A stretch of 64,000 nucleotides of DNA from Alkaliphilus oremlandii OhILAs (GCF_000018325.1 NC_009922.1:2356001-2420000); one strand, 5' to 3'. Shown: positions 41,360 to 50,831, counted from the stretch's first letter. Program-made: numbers and translations. The notes: generated by a model from the sequence alone, not told the origin.

Positions 41360-44035
41360 CTAAACGATTTTTTCTAGTTTTACAGCCGCTACCTTCAACT
41401 CTGGTATTTTAGATATGGGGTCATGCTGGGCATTGGTTAAATAGTTAGCAGCACCCTGAGCAAAGTGGAAAGGAATAAATACAACATCCTCATCTACAAT
41501 ATCCGTCACTTTAACAGCAACTTTAATGCTTCCTCTTCTAGAGCTTACCTTTACCACTTCGCCATCTTCAAGATCTAGTTTATTGGCTGTAATATCGTTG
41601 ACTTCAATATAGGAATTGGGCACGATCTTATTTAAGCCTTCTTCTCGACCGGTCATTGTTCTGGTATGGTAATGGTACAGTATCCTACCTGTTGTCAGGA
41701 TGAATGGATACTCTCGATCCTTGGTTTCCACACTTCCAGTATGCTCCACTGGATAGAATAGTCCTCTCCCTCTTGCAATGGCAGCCTTGTGCAGATACTT
41801 CGTTCCTGGGTGATCTGCGGTAGGACATGGCCACTGAATTCCAACCTTTTCTATTCGCTCATAGGATATACCCCCGTACTGCGGTGTAACCATCGCAATT
41901 TCTTCCATGATCTCGGAGGGATGACCGTATGTTTTACTATAACCTAAACGATTCATCAGTTCCATAAGGATGACCCAGTCTGCCTTCGCACCGCCCACTG
42001 GAGGAATTGCCTGTCGTACTCTCTGTACCCTTCTTTCTGTATTCACGAAGGTTCCATCTTTTTCTGCAAAGGAAGCGGCTGGAAGAACTATATCGGCAAG
42101 CTCTGCAGTTTCCGTTAGGAAAATATCCTGAACTACTAAGAAATCAATATTTTCTAAGGAGTGCTTTACGTGGTTGATATCAGGATCCGATACCATTGGG
42201 TTCTCTCCCATGATATACAGGAACTTAAGATCTCCAGTTTCAGCTTTCTGAATCATTTCAGATACAGTTAAGCCAACCTCTCTCGATAGTTTTGCATTCC
42301 ATGCTGCTTCAAATTTTTCTGCAATCTCTGGCTTGAATACTTTTTGGTATCCCGGATAGTCCGACGGCAGGGCACCCATATCACAGGCTCCCTGTACGTT
42401 GTTCTGTCCACGAAGGGGGTTCACCCCTGCGAATTCCTTCCCTATATTGCCACAAGCAAGAGCCAAGTTGGATACGGAAATTACATTGTGCGTTCCCGTT
42501 GTATGCTGAGTGATGCCCATAGCATAGTAGATTCCTGCTCTGTCGGACGCTGCATACATTCGGGCTGCCTTTGCAATATCCTCTGGAGCTACACCACAGA
42601 TTTGTGCAGTTCTTTCGAGGGTATATGCTTTTACAGTTTCTTTCACATCTTCAAAGTTCTCTGTTCGTTCCTCTATATAAGCTTTATCGTGAAGATCATT
42701 TTCTATAATATAGTTCAGCATACCGTTCATCAGGGCGATATTGGTACCCGGCTTTATTTGCAGATATACATCTGCCATATCTGCAAGCTCAATCCTTCTC
42801 GGGTCTGCTACGATCAGCTTTGCACCTTTTTTCTTTGCCTGCTTCACCTGCGTTCCTATAACTGGATGGTTTTCTGTGGTATTGGTTCCAGTAATGAAAA
42901 GAAGGTCATTATTTACGACTTCTCCAATGCTATTGGTCATAGCGCCGCTTCCCAGTGTTGTTGCAAGACCTGCAACTGTAGCGGAATGTCAGAGTCGTGC
43001 ACAGTGATCTACGTTATTGGTGCCGATCACCGCTCTGAAAAGCTTTTGAAATAAATAGTTTTCTTCATTGGTACATCGAGCGGAGGAAAATCCACCTAAA
43101 GCGTTGGCACCGTGCTTCTCTTTCGTGCTTTGTACCTTAGATACAATCAACCCTAAAGCTTCGTCCCATGTCGCTTCTTCTAAAACACCATTTTTTCTTA
43201 TGAGCGGCGTCTTCAATCGCTCTTCATGATTGATAAATGCGTTGGCAAATCTACCTTTTACGCATAAAAGCCCATCATTGGGTACGCCTCTCCCTGGCTC
43301 TGCACCGATGACCTTATCCTCATGGACAATCAGGTTCAGTTGACACCCTACCCCACAATAAGAGCAGGTAGTTTTAACTTTTTTTGTCTCCCAAGCTCGA
43401 ACCTTCTGTCTTTTCTTCGGTGTAAGAGCACCCACTGGACATACGGCTACACAGTTACCGCAGGATACACAGGTTGAGTGTTCCAGCCCCTTTCTAAAAG
43501 GTGTGGCAATAGAAGTATGAAAACCTCTTTCATCGATGGTAATAGCATTGGTACACTGAAGCTCACTGCAAACCCTTACACATTTTCCACAAAGAATACA
43601 TTTATTTGGATCGTAGGTATAAAAATGATTGCTATAATCTATAGGTAAATTTCGTTTCTCTCCCTTATAGCTGCCACCTAAAACGCCGTACTCGTAGCAG
43701 TAATCCTGTAGTTTACACTCTCCAGATTTTTCACAGGTTAAACAGTCGTTGGGATGATTTGAAAAGAGTAAGTCTAAAAGTTCTTTCCTGGTATTCATTA
43801 CATTTTTGCTGTGGGTTTGTATGTTCATCCCCTCTGCAACTTTCATAGTGCATGAAGTGGATAGATTTCTTACGCCTTCAATCTCTACAATACACAATCT
43901 ACAGGCTGCGTGAGGCTCTAGTCGGTCATCGTGGCATAAGGTAGGGATCTCGATTCCGATTTCTCTACATGCCTGAAGTATTGTGATGTCGTTCTTCACT
44001 TCATAACTTTCGCCATTGATCATAATCTTTGCCAT
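41360..44035 (-). CDS. fdhA: Selenocysteine formate dehydrogenase catalytic subunit (FdhA)
   Basis: The in-frame TGA at 42989-42991 is read as selenocysteine: the flanking D-H-C-A-R-L-U-H-S-A-T-V-A-G-L is the canonical formate dehydrogenase motif, and a SECIS hairpin follows it. The complete product has 891 residues with Sec at 349. Domains: 2Fe-2S (34-62), H-C cluster (96-108), two 4Fe-4S (139-191), 4Fe-4S next to the pterin (C-S-Y-C-G-V-G-C near 217), and molybdopterin domains to the end. It oxidises formate or reduces CO2 with Mo or W. The gene follows the Fe-S, NuoF-like and NuoE-like genes. Annotating this as two separate genes would be wrong. Confidence 0.95.
42944..42991 (-). promoter_or_regulatory. 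SECIS element directing selenocysteine insertion
   Basis: Fourteen bases after the TGA, GTTGCA-GGTCT-TGCAAC (42960-42976) forms a six-pair stem with the apical loop GGUCU. This is nearly the loop of E. coli fdhF. The selenocysteine machinery genes selA, selB and selC are not in this window. Confidence 0.9.
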
Positions 44036-44062
44036 TCCTCAGCCTCCTCTCTTAAAAAATTT

Positions 44063-44998
44063 TTAATCCAATTCCTTTATTTTTTCTAGCTTATCGACGA
44101 TATCCGTTAAGCCTAAAGCTTCCTTCCAGCTTACCTCTAAGAATTTACCATGTTCCTTTTTATAAGGTTGCTGCAGTTGATCTAGCTTCGTAAATTCCGA
44201 GGTTAATCTTCCCTTGAGACATAAAGGTCTACCATTGGCTGGCGCTTTTGCTCTTACGGCAATATTCTTTCCTTTTTTAGATAGCACCTCAAAATCGCAG
44301 CCGTATTCACATACCTTACATTTAAATTCTGTGGCCTCTGCATCCCACACTCTGACCTTTCCGAGCATTCGTCTGTCTAAGAGTGCGCCTACGGGACATA
44401 CGGCGACACATCGATTACAGGAAACGCAGCTGGATTCCTCTAGGGTCAAATCCGCATCGGCTACCACTCTGGTGTGAAAGCCTCTGTTGGCTAATGTCAA
44501 CACACTTCTTTCTGCCACTTGCTCGCAGGTTCTGACACATTTACCGCAAACAATACATTTTGCATCATCCTTTAGGATATATGGACTGCTTGTATCTACA
44601 TAATTCGCCTTATATGCACCTTCATGTTCTCTAAACTTCACATCATATTTATAGGCATAGGTTTGAAGAAAACATTCTCCTGCTTTTTGACAGGTCAAAC
44701 AGTCATTGGGATGATTATCCAATAATAATTGCAGAATTTCCTTTCTTGCCCTAACAATTTTTTCTGTTTCTGTATGGACCACCATTCCTTCTGAAACCTC
44801 CATCGAGCAAGATGTCTGAAGCTTAGGATTCCCTTCAATTTCTACTAAACAGAGTCTACAGGCTGCTGCCACTTCCAAATTTGGGTCATAACAAAGATTC
44901 GGTATATCGATGCCTACTTCCCTTGCTGCCTGAAGTATCTTATAATTTCCCGGAACGGTTACTTTTTCCCCATTTATGATAAGCGTCACGTCGCTCAT
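44063..44998 (-). CDS. Multi-Fe-S subunit, truncated paralogue of the FdhA N-terminus
   Basis: A 311-residue protein starting at ATG 44998 (GGAGGGGG upstream). It parallels the FdhA N-terminus: 2Fe-2S, H-P-N-D-C-L-T-C...C cluster, two 4Fe-4S (C-I-V-C-G-K-C-V-R-T-C and C-V-S-C-N-R-C-V-A-V-C), then C-K-V-C-E-Y-G-C and L-C-L-K-G-R. It stops just after the V-S-W-K-E-A-L-G segment, where the molybdopterin domains would start. It is probably an electron-transfer subunit between NADH and ferredoxin sides of a bifurcating complex, as in the HylABC-type systems. That function is inferred. Confidence 0.8.
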   Translation of the reverse strand: MSDVTLIINGEKVTVPGNYKILQAAREVGIDIPNLCYDPNLEVAAACRLCLVEIEGNPKLQTSCSMEVSEGMVVHTETEKIVRARKEILQLLLDNHPNDCLTCQKAGECFLQTYAYKYDVKFREHEGAYKANYVDTSSPYILKDDAKCIVCGKCVRTCEQVAERSVLTLANRGFHTRVVADADLTLEESSCVSCNRCVAVCPVGALLDRRMLGKVRVWDAEATEFKCKVCEYGCDFEVLSKKGKNIAVRAKAPANGRPLCLKGRLTSEFTKLDQLQQPYKKEHGKFLEVSWKEALGLTDIVDKLEKIKELD

Positions 44999-45050
44999 TT
45001 TTTCCCCCTCCAATCAAATTCCCTTAATTTTCAAGTACAAGCGAACAAGT

Positions 45051-46955
45051 TTACTTTTTAATAACCGCACCTACTGGACATACTGCCATACAGTTGCCGC
45101 ATTTAATACAGGCCTCTGTATCAATGACGTGTCGCTCTTTTACCTTTCCAGAGATACAGGATACTGGGCAATTTCTAGCACATTTGGTACATCCAATACA
45201 TTTCTCGGTGATATAGAACTCTAATAGGGCTTTACATAAACCTGCTGGACATTTTTTATCTTGAATATGAGCTTCGTATTCATGTCTAAAGTATTTTAGA
45301 GTAGAAAGTATCGGATTTGGTGCGGTCTGACCTAAACCACAAAGGGATGAAATCTTAATGGACTGCGCTAAGCTTTCCAATCTTTCGATATCACCTTCTT
45401 TTCCCTTTCCTTCCGTTATTCTTTCAAGAATCTCTAGCATTCTTTTGGTACCTTCTCTACAAGGGGTACATTTTCCACAGGACTCATCCACTGTAAAATC
45501 TAGGAAGAATCGAGCAATGTCCACCATACAGTTATCTTCATCCATAACGATCATACCACCGGAGCCCATCATGGAACCCAATGCTATTAGATTGTCGTAA
45601 TCTATGGGCGTATCTAAGTGTTCCACAGAGATACATCCGCCGGAAGGTCCTCCTGTCTGTACTGCTTTAAATGCCTTACCATTTGGAATTCCGCCACCGA
45701 TTTCATATACAATCTCTCTCAATGTGGTACCCATTGGGATTTCTACAAGACCTGTATGATTTATTTTCCCTCCTAAGGCAAATACTTTCGTTCCTTTTGA
45801 TTTTTCCGTTCCCGTTTTTATAAACTCTTCCGCACCATGTAAAATAATCTGCGGTATATTAGCAAAGGTCTCCACGTTATTGATTAATGTCGGCTTACCC
45901 CATAATCCCTTCACAGCTGGGAATGGCGGTCTCGGTCTTGGCATACCTCGTTTACCTTCAATGGAGTTTAATAGCGCTGTTTCCTCTCCACATACAAAAG
46001 CCCCTGCCCCTAGTCTGATCTCCATATCGAAGCTAAAATCCGTCCCTAGGATATTGCTTCCTAGCAGCCCCTTTTCTCTGGCCTGTTTGATGGCTAAATC
46101 CAATCTACCAACGGCAATTGGATACTCTGCACGAACATAGACGTAGCCCCACTGAGCTCCTACTGCATATCCAGAGATGATCATGGCCTCTATTAATGCG
46201 TTGGGGTCTCCTTCCAATATGGAGCGGTCCATGAACGCTCCTGGGTCTCCTTCGTCTGCATTACAAACCACATACTTCTCTTTTCCTTCTGCCTTTGCAG
46301 TAAAATCCCATTTCATCCCTGTAGGGAATCCACCACCGCCTCTTCCTCTCAGTCCCGATGCTTTAATCTCAGCAACGACGTCCTCTGGGGTCATGGTGGT
46401 CAGTGTTTTGGCTAAGGCTTTATATCCATCAAAAGCGATGTATTCGTTAATATCTTCGGGATTGATCAATCCACAATTTCTTAAAGCGGTACGCTTCTGT
46501 TTTTTATAAAATTCTACCTCATTTATCGGTATAATCTTGTCTCCTTGAATGGACTCTTTAAAAACTAAATCTTGAACCACCATGTCCTCTAGAAGATGTT
46601 CCTTTACGATACGTTCTACATCCTCCACCTTGATATGGCTGTAAAATGTTCCTTCAGGATAAATCACGACGATGGGTCCTGCTTCACAGAAGCCGAAACA
46701 TCCTGTCTTTACTATTTTCACCTCATCGTTTAAGTTGTTTTGCTCTATTTGTTCCTCAAATTTCTTCTGTATCTGAGGTGATTTTGAAGAGGTACATCCC
46801 GTTCCAGCACATACTAAAACATGCTTTCTAGCACCATCTCCTATATTGAACGGTGCTACTTCTCCTACCGCACCTTTTCCTTCTTTTATTCTACGGATAT
46901 TAATCTTAGTTAAGTATTCCTGTCTAATCTTTTCTAGTTCTTCCATAGATTTCAC
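45051..46955 (-). CDS. NuoF-like NADH-binding Fe-S flavoprotein subunit
   Basis: A 634-residue protein with the layout of HydB/HylB/HytB: an N-terminal thioredoxin-like 2Fe-2S part (C-A-G-T-G-C near 49, C-F-G-F-C-E-A-G-P near 86), a NuoF core with the FMN/NADH region G-R-G-G-G-G-F-P-T-G near 200, C-G-K-C-T-P-C-R-E-G for a 4Fe-4S, and two C-terminal 4Fe-4S clusters. GTG start at 46955 with GGGGGAA upstream. It links NAD(H) to formate oxidation and perhaps ferredoxin reduction. Confidence 0.92.
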   Translation of the reverse strand: MKSMEELEKIRQEYLTKINIRRIKEGKGAVGEVAPFNIGDGARKHVLVCAGTGCTSSKSPQIQKKFEEQIEQNNLNDEVKIVKTGCFGFCEAGPIVVIYPEGTFYSHIKVEDVERIVKEHLLEDMVVQDLVFKESIQGDKIIPINEVEFYKKQKRTALRNCGLINPEDINEYIAFDGYKALAKTLTTMTPEDVVAEIKASGLRGRGGGGFPTGMKWDFTAKAEGKEKYVVCNADEGDPGAFMDRSILEGDPNALIEAMIISGYAVGAQWGYVYVRAEYPIAVGRLDLAIKQAREKGLLGSNILGTDFSFDMEIRLGAGAFVCGEETALLNSIEGKRGMPRPRPPFPAVKGLWGKPTLINNVETFANIPQIILHGAEEFIKTGTEKSKGTKVFALGGKINHTGLVEIPMGTTLREIVYEIGGGIPNGKAFKAVQTGGPSGGCISVEHLDTPIDYDNLIALGSMMGSGGMIVMDEDNCMVDIARFFLDFTVDESCGKCTPCREGTKRMLEILERITEGKGKEGDIERLESLAQSIKISSLCGLGQTAPNPILSTLKYFRHEYEAHIQDKKCPAGLCKALLEFYITEKCIGCTKCARNCPVSCISGKVKERHVIDTEACIKCGNCMAVCPVGAVIKK

Positions 46956-46967
46956 TAAAATTCCCCC

Positions 46968-47441
46968 TTAATACTTTTCTAAAATTCCTGCGATATCATT
47001 GGCAGTTAATCTACCGTATACTTCGTCGTTCACACTTAAAACTGGTGCCAATCCACAGGCACCAATACATCTTGTCGCCTCTAGAGAAAACCTCCCATCG
47101 GATGATGTTTTTCCGATTTCAACACCAGTTAATTCCGTTACTTTATCTATAATGGCCTGAGACCCTCTGACATAACAGGCAGTTCCTAAGCATACACCGA
47201 TATGATATTTACCCTTTGGCTCTAATGTAAATTGAGAGTAGAATGTTACAACACCATAAATCTCACTTAAAGGCACACTCATCTTCCCAGATATTTCTTT
47301 TTGAACCTCTAAAGAGATGCACCCAAATATCTTCTGTGCTTCGTGCAGAACAGGCATTAATGGTCCTTTCGTATCTTTATGTTCCTTTATTACTTCGTAT
47401 AATTTTTCAAAGTTTTCCTTGCTTAAGTAATTTTTATCCAT
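46968..47441 (-). CDS. NuoE-like 2Fe-2S subunit
   Basis: A 157-residue thioredoxin-like ferredoxin (NuoE/HydC type). The four cysteines are in C-L-G-T-A-C near 92-97 and C-I-G-A-C near 133-137, matching the family spacing. It is the first gene of the formate dehydrogenase operon and precedes the NuoF-like gene by 12 bases. GGAGGAG precedes the ATG. Confidence 0.93.
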   Translation of the reverse strand: MDKNYLSKENFEKLYEVIKEHKDTKGPLMPVLHEAQKIFGCISLEVQKEISGKMSVPLSEIYGVVTFYSQFTLEPKGKYHIGVCLGTACYVRGSQAIIDKVTELTGVEIGKTSSDGRFSLEATRCIGACGLAPVLSVNDEVYGRLTANDIAGILEKY

Positions 47442-47503
47442 GTTTCTCCTCCTTTTTAACGTAAAGCCAATGAACGATATAATGTCATATCTCCTTTATA
47501 GAG

Positions 47504-47549
47504 AAAAATTTAAAGGTATATAGAATTCTCTATATACCTTTAAATTTTT
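47504..47549. terminator. 46-bp perfect palindrome, likely bidirectional terminator
   Basis: Arms of 19 or more bases (AAATTTAAAGGTATATAGA and its exact inverse) around GAATTC, flanked by A and T runs. It lies about 65 bases upstream of the NuoE-like start, so it could also act as a leader structure in the fdh transcript. Confidence 0.7.
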
Positions 47550-47737
47550 ATATCTATATCTATGTTATCAGAAAATATTAAATAATGCAATTATTACAAT
47601 GGTTCATAGGTTGGAATATCTATTATAGGATAAGGTTTTTTAGATAGAAAAGAATAGTATTTCATTAGAATTAGTACTTGTATAATACGCTAATTTGCGT
47701 ACCATCATAAGCAGGTTTTAAATATGTAAATTTCTAA

Positions 47738-47794
47738 TTTAAAAAGTAATATCTCTAAATGATTTATTATCATTTAGAGATATTACTTTTTAAA
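47738..47794. terminator. 26-bp-armed perfect hairpin
   Basis: Arms 47738-47763 and 47769-47794 are perfectly inverted, loop TTATT, with A and T at the outside. It is downstream of the second cysteine-rich gene on minus and can serve as its terminator. With the palindrome at 47504 it makes a double barrier before the fdh operon. Confidence 0.75.
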
Positions 47795-47844
47795 TTATTT
47801 ATACTTCTGTTCAGCAAAATAATTTGAAACACTTAGACTATCGC

Positions 47845-48249
47845 CTAATTCCATCCATGAGAATCACAATATGCTACGTTAGCTTTAACTATTACTCCGC
47901 AACAACACTTGTATCCACTATAAATACATCCACAAACGTCCGCTTTAGGTTTTAGCTCAATACAACGATCATGCCGATCTCCTGGATGACACCAATGCTC
48001 CCCTGGAAATTCATAAGGAGTTATTTCTTGAGTACCGTGATAATCCTTATTAAACATTTCAAGTTTTTTAAGTAATTCTTTTTCTTCTTCTTTAACTTGA
48101 TCTAGTATCATTTGGCTTTTTATTTCCGCTTCCTCTATATTTATACGAAGTTTATCAATATAACCATTATTTGCAAAAACATTCATGGAACCCATCAACA
48201 TAACCATAACTAAACTACAGATTACAATCATCTTTGTTTTTTTTAACAT
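47845..48249 (-). CDS. Secreted eight-cysteine protein, paralogue 1
   Basis: A 134-residue protein from ATG 48249 (AGAGGAG upstream). Signal peptide M-L-K-K-T-K-M-I-V then hydrophobic stretch, cleavage near V-F-A-N. A Glu/Lys-rich helix (about 30-70) follows, and then a C-terminal domain with C-H-P-G-D-R-H-D-R-C, C-G-C, Y-K-C-C-C-G and Y-C-D-S-H. The eight cysteines align one for one with paralogue 2. The H and D residues beside cysteines suggest metal binding or disulfides. Family not recognised. Probably read from the same promoter as paralogue 2. Confidence 0.65.
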   Translation of the reverse strand: MLKKTKMIVICSLVMVMLMGSMNVFANNGYIDKLRINIEEAEIKSQMILDQVKEEEKELLKKLEMFNKDYHGTQEITPYEFPGEHWCHPGDRHDRCIELKPKADVCGCIYSGYKCCCGVIVKANVAYCDSHGWN

Positions 48250-48401
48250 AAATATGTAACTCCTCTCTTTAAATTTTAATTTGTTACTTAACTTAAGATA
48301 GAAAATTATTCTAATTAAGTTCAATCAATCAACAATCTATCCTAATTTTTTCTTTGGAAACACTTGCTATATATTTTTTCCTATCTGACTGTTTCCTAAT
48401 T

Positions 48402-48701
48402 TTAGTTTACATGTTTTTGACAGTATTCTACACCGAAATCCATAACCCTTCCACAGCAACATACATATTTATAAAAATAACAGCCACAATCATCTCTTAT
48501 ATCTAGTGGTTTATCGCAGTGTCTGTGATAATCTCCCGGATGACATGGGTGCGGATGATGAATTTCACTAGGTGTAACCATATTGTTTTCATCGATATAG
48601 TTCTCAACTCTTTCTTCACTAGCATATACAAAGTTCAACTGGAGCAACGCAATTATAAGTAACAGTAATATCAACAATTTATTTCCTCTTAATTTACTCA
48701 T
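48402..48701 (-). CDS. Secreted eight-cysteine protein, paralogue 2
   Basis: A 99-residue protein with a Sec signal peptide (hydrophobic run ending near V-Y-A-S, residue 28) and a C-terminal domain with C-H-P-G-D-Y-H-R-H-C, C-G-C, C-C-C-G and Y-C-Q-K-H. It lacks the Glu/Lys-rich helix of paralogue 1. AAGGAG-type ribosome site. It is the first gene downstream of operator module 2, which matches the module between agrB and the secreted protein gene at 36241, so agr control is inferred. Confidence 0.65.
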   Translation of the reverse strand: MSKLRGNKLLILLLLIIALLQLNFVYASEERVENYIDENNMVTPSEIHHPHPCHPGDYHRHCDKPLDIRDDCGCYFYKYVCCCGRVMDFGVEYCQKHVN

Positions 48702-48838
48702 AAACTTTCTCTCCTTCCTTTAACATTGATAACATAAAGAATTCAAAATTTTCTTACATAGATTCATACAACAATCATAGACATCCCCCATTTCATTGCC
48801 AATTATTCAAATTATGTCTATACTTATTGTCTATCTTA

Positions 48839-48960
48839 AATATACCACAATTTTTCTAAAAATATTAAACTTGTAACGAAAGAGGAGTGAAATGGGACAG
48901 AAAACTTTTTTGTTACATTTTACCCCCATTTCATAACATTTCGATTGTATCAATTTATAT
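48839..48960. promoter_or_regulatory. Divergent LytTR/AgrA-type operator module, copy 2
   Basis: On minus, GTCCCATTTCA (5' end at 48898) and GTTACAAGTTT (48877) are 21 bases apart, and an extended -10 TGGTATATT lies at 48839-48847, as in copy 1. On plus, GTTACATTTTA (48912) and ATAACATTTCG (48933) are also 21 bases apart, but they point into the 3' end of uvrC, where no gene follows. The gap between the divergent pairs is 14 bases here against 24 in copy 1, a difference of one helical turn. The minus half should drive the cysteine-rich genes. Confidence 0.7.
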
Positions 48961-48965
48961 TTTTA

Positions 48966-50831
48966 TCACTTATTTAAGTATTCTACTATATTCTCTGCTA
49001 CCTTTCGATTCATCCCTTGTACCTCTAATAGTTCCTCCACTGTGGCATTTTTTATTTTGTCGATGGACCCAAAATGGATCATTAAAGCCTTTCTTCGAGC
49101 CTCACCTACGCCAGGTATCTCTTCTAGTATGGACTGTAGTGTTGTTTTCTTTCTCAGACTTCTGTGATATGTGATCGCAAATCGATGGACCTCGTCTTGT
49201 ATCTTCGTTATCAGTCTAAAAAGGTGGGATGTCTTTTCTATAGAAAGTTCTTCTCCTTCATAGACCAATCCCTTGGTGCGGTGTCGATCGTCCTTGATCA
49301 TGCCACATACAGGAATATTTAAATTTAAAGAATGCAAAGCCTTTTTAACACTGGTGACTTGACCAAAGCCGCCATCTACCATGATTAAATCTGGAAAAAT
49401 TGCAAACTTTCCTTCCGATACTTCTAAGGATTGCTCGATGATATCCTGTGTTTCCTCTAAACCTCTTTTAAATCTTCGTGTGATGATCTCCTCTAAGCTG
49501 GCATAATCATTGGGTCCCTTCACTGTCTTAATCTTAAATCTTCTATAGTCTTTATTTTTAGATTTTCCGCCCTCAAATACCACCATGGAACCAACGGATT
49601 CCACGCCCTGAATATTGGAGATATCGTAGGACTCAATACGGTAAGGTACTTCCTCCAAATCTAATAGCTGAGCAAGCTCTATTAAGGTATCCTCCGTTTT
49701 TTCTTTTTCTAATTGGATGACAGTTGTTGCCTGCTCCATTGTCATCAGCGCATTCTTCTTTACCATATCTAAAAGTTCCTTTTTATCTCCTTTTTGTGGC
49801 ACTTTGATGCTGACCTTATTTCCTCTTTTGCCACTGAGCCACTCTTCTAATACGTTTAGATCCTCGACACTTTCCTCAATAAGGATTTCCTTTGGTACGA
49901 ATGTAGCACCGCTATAGAATTGCTTTAAAAATGAAGCAATAATTTCTTGATTGCTGTCGTCCTCCGTATCCTTCAAGATAAAATGCTCTCGCTGAACTAG
50001 CTTTCCTTTTCTAATAAAGAATACTTGGATCCATGTGTTGCCTTCATTTTTGGCCATTGCAATAACATCTTGGTCCTGCTCCGCCACCGATACGATTTTT
50101 TGCTTTTCTACAATATTATTTAAAGCGATGATCTGATCCCTGTATCTTGCTGCATTTTCAAAATCCATTGAAATAGCAGCAGCTTTCATTTTTTCTTCTA
50201 TTTTTCGAACCAGCTCGTCTTCTTTTCCATCTAAAAACAGGATGATATCATGGATCATCTGATGGTATTCCTCTTTTGTAACGAGACCCGTACAAGGTCC
50301 AATGCATTTTTTTATATGGTAATTTAAGCAAGGTCGCTCTTTATTAGCGATCATTCGCTCAATATTTTTATTGCAGGTTCGAATGGGATAGATGGTGTGA
50401 ATCACATCCAGGGTTTCATTTAGTGCCCCAATATTGGTATAGGGTCCAAAATATTTCGCTTTGTCTTTTATTACCTTTCTCGTCTTCAGTATTCTTGGAT
50501 ATTCTTCATTGGTGGTGATCTTTATATAGGGATACGTTTTATCATCCCTCAATAAAACATTGTATTTCGGTCTATTTTCTTTGATTAAATTACACTCTAG
50601 AATTAAGGCTTCCAGTTCTGTATCTGTAACGATATACTCGAATGTGACAATATGAGATACCATGGCTTTCACCTTTGGCGGATGGTTCTTTGATGACTGA
50701 AAATATTGTCTTACTCTATTTTTAAGGGATATGGCCTTTCCTACATATATGATCTCATTTTTATCATTTCTCATCATATAAACACCGGGTTTTTCCGGTA
50801 AAGTTCTAAGTTTTTCCTTTAAATCAAACAT
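48966..50831 (-). CDS. uvrC: Excinuclease ABC subunit C
   Basis: A 621-residue UvrC. GIY-YIG N-terminal nuclease (G-V-Y-M-M-R-N and I-Y-V-G-K-A near 16-34), UvrB-interacting UVR region near 205-240, the UvrC RNase H-like domain (D-L-I-M-V-D-G-G-x-G-Q near 485) and a C-terminal HhH pair. It makes both incisions around UvrB-bound lesions. It stands apart from uvrA and uvrB, separated from them by a PilZ gene and a 280-base spacer, without an SOS box that I could find. Confidence 0.97.
   Translation of the reverse strand: MFDLKEKLRTLPEKPGVYMMRNDKNEIIYVGKAISLKNRVRQYFQSSKNHPPKVKAMVSHIVTFEYIVTDTELEALILECNLIKENRPKYNVLLRDDKTYPYIKITTNEEYPRILKTRKVIKDKAKYFGPYTNIGALNETLDVIHTIYPIRTCNKNIERMIANKERPCLNYHIKKCIGPCTGLVTKEEYHQMIHDIILFLDGKEDELVRKIEEKMKAAAISMDFENAARYRDQIIALNNIVEKQKIVSVAEQDQDVIAMAKNEGNTWIQVFFIRKGKLVQREHFILKDTEDDSNQEIIASFLKQFYSGATFVPKEILIEESVEDLNVLEEWLSGKRGNKVSIKVPQKGDKKELLDMVKKNALMTMEQATTVIQLEKEKTEDTLIELAQLLDLEEVPYRIESYDISNIQGVESVGSMVVFEGGKSKNKDYRRFKIKTVKGPNDYASLEEIITRRFKRGLEETQDIIEQSLEVSEGKFAIFPDLIMVDGGFGQVTSVKKALHSLNLNIPVCGMIKDDRHRTKGLVYEGEELSIEKTSHLFRLITKIQDEVHRFAITYHRSLRKKTTLQSILEEIPGVGEARRKALMIHFGSIDKIKNATVEELLEVQGMNRKVAENIVEYLNK

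Noticed and set aside
42986..42994. Formate dehydrogenase gene appears to be broken by a TGA codon
   Set aside because: The surrounding motif, an SECIS hairpin right after the TGA and the same frame on both sides show that this is a selenocysteine codon.
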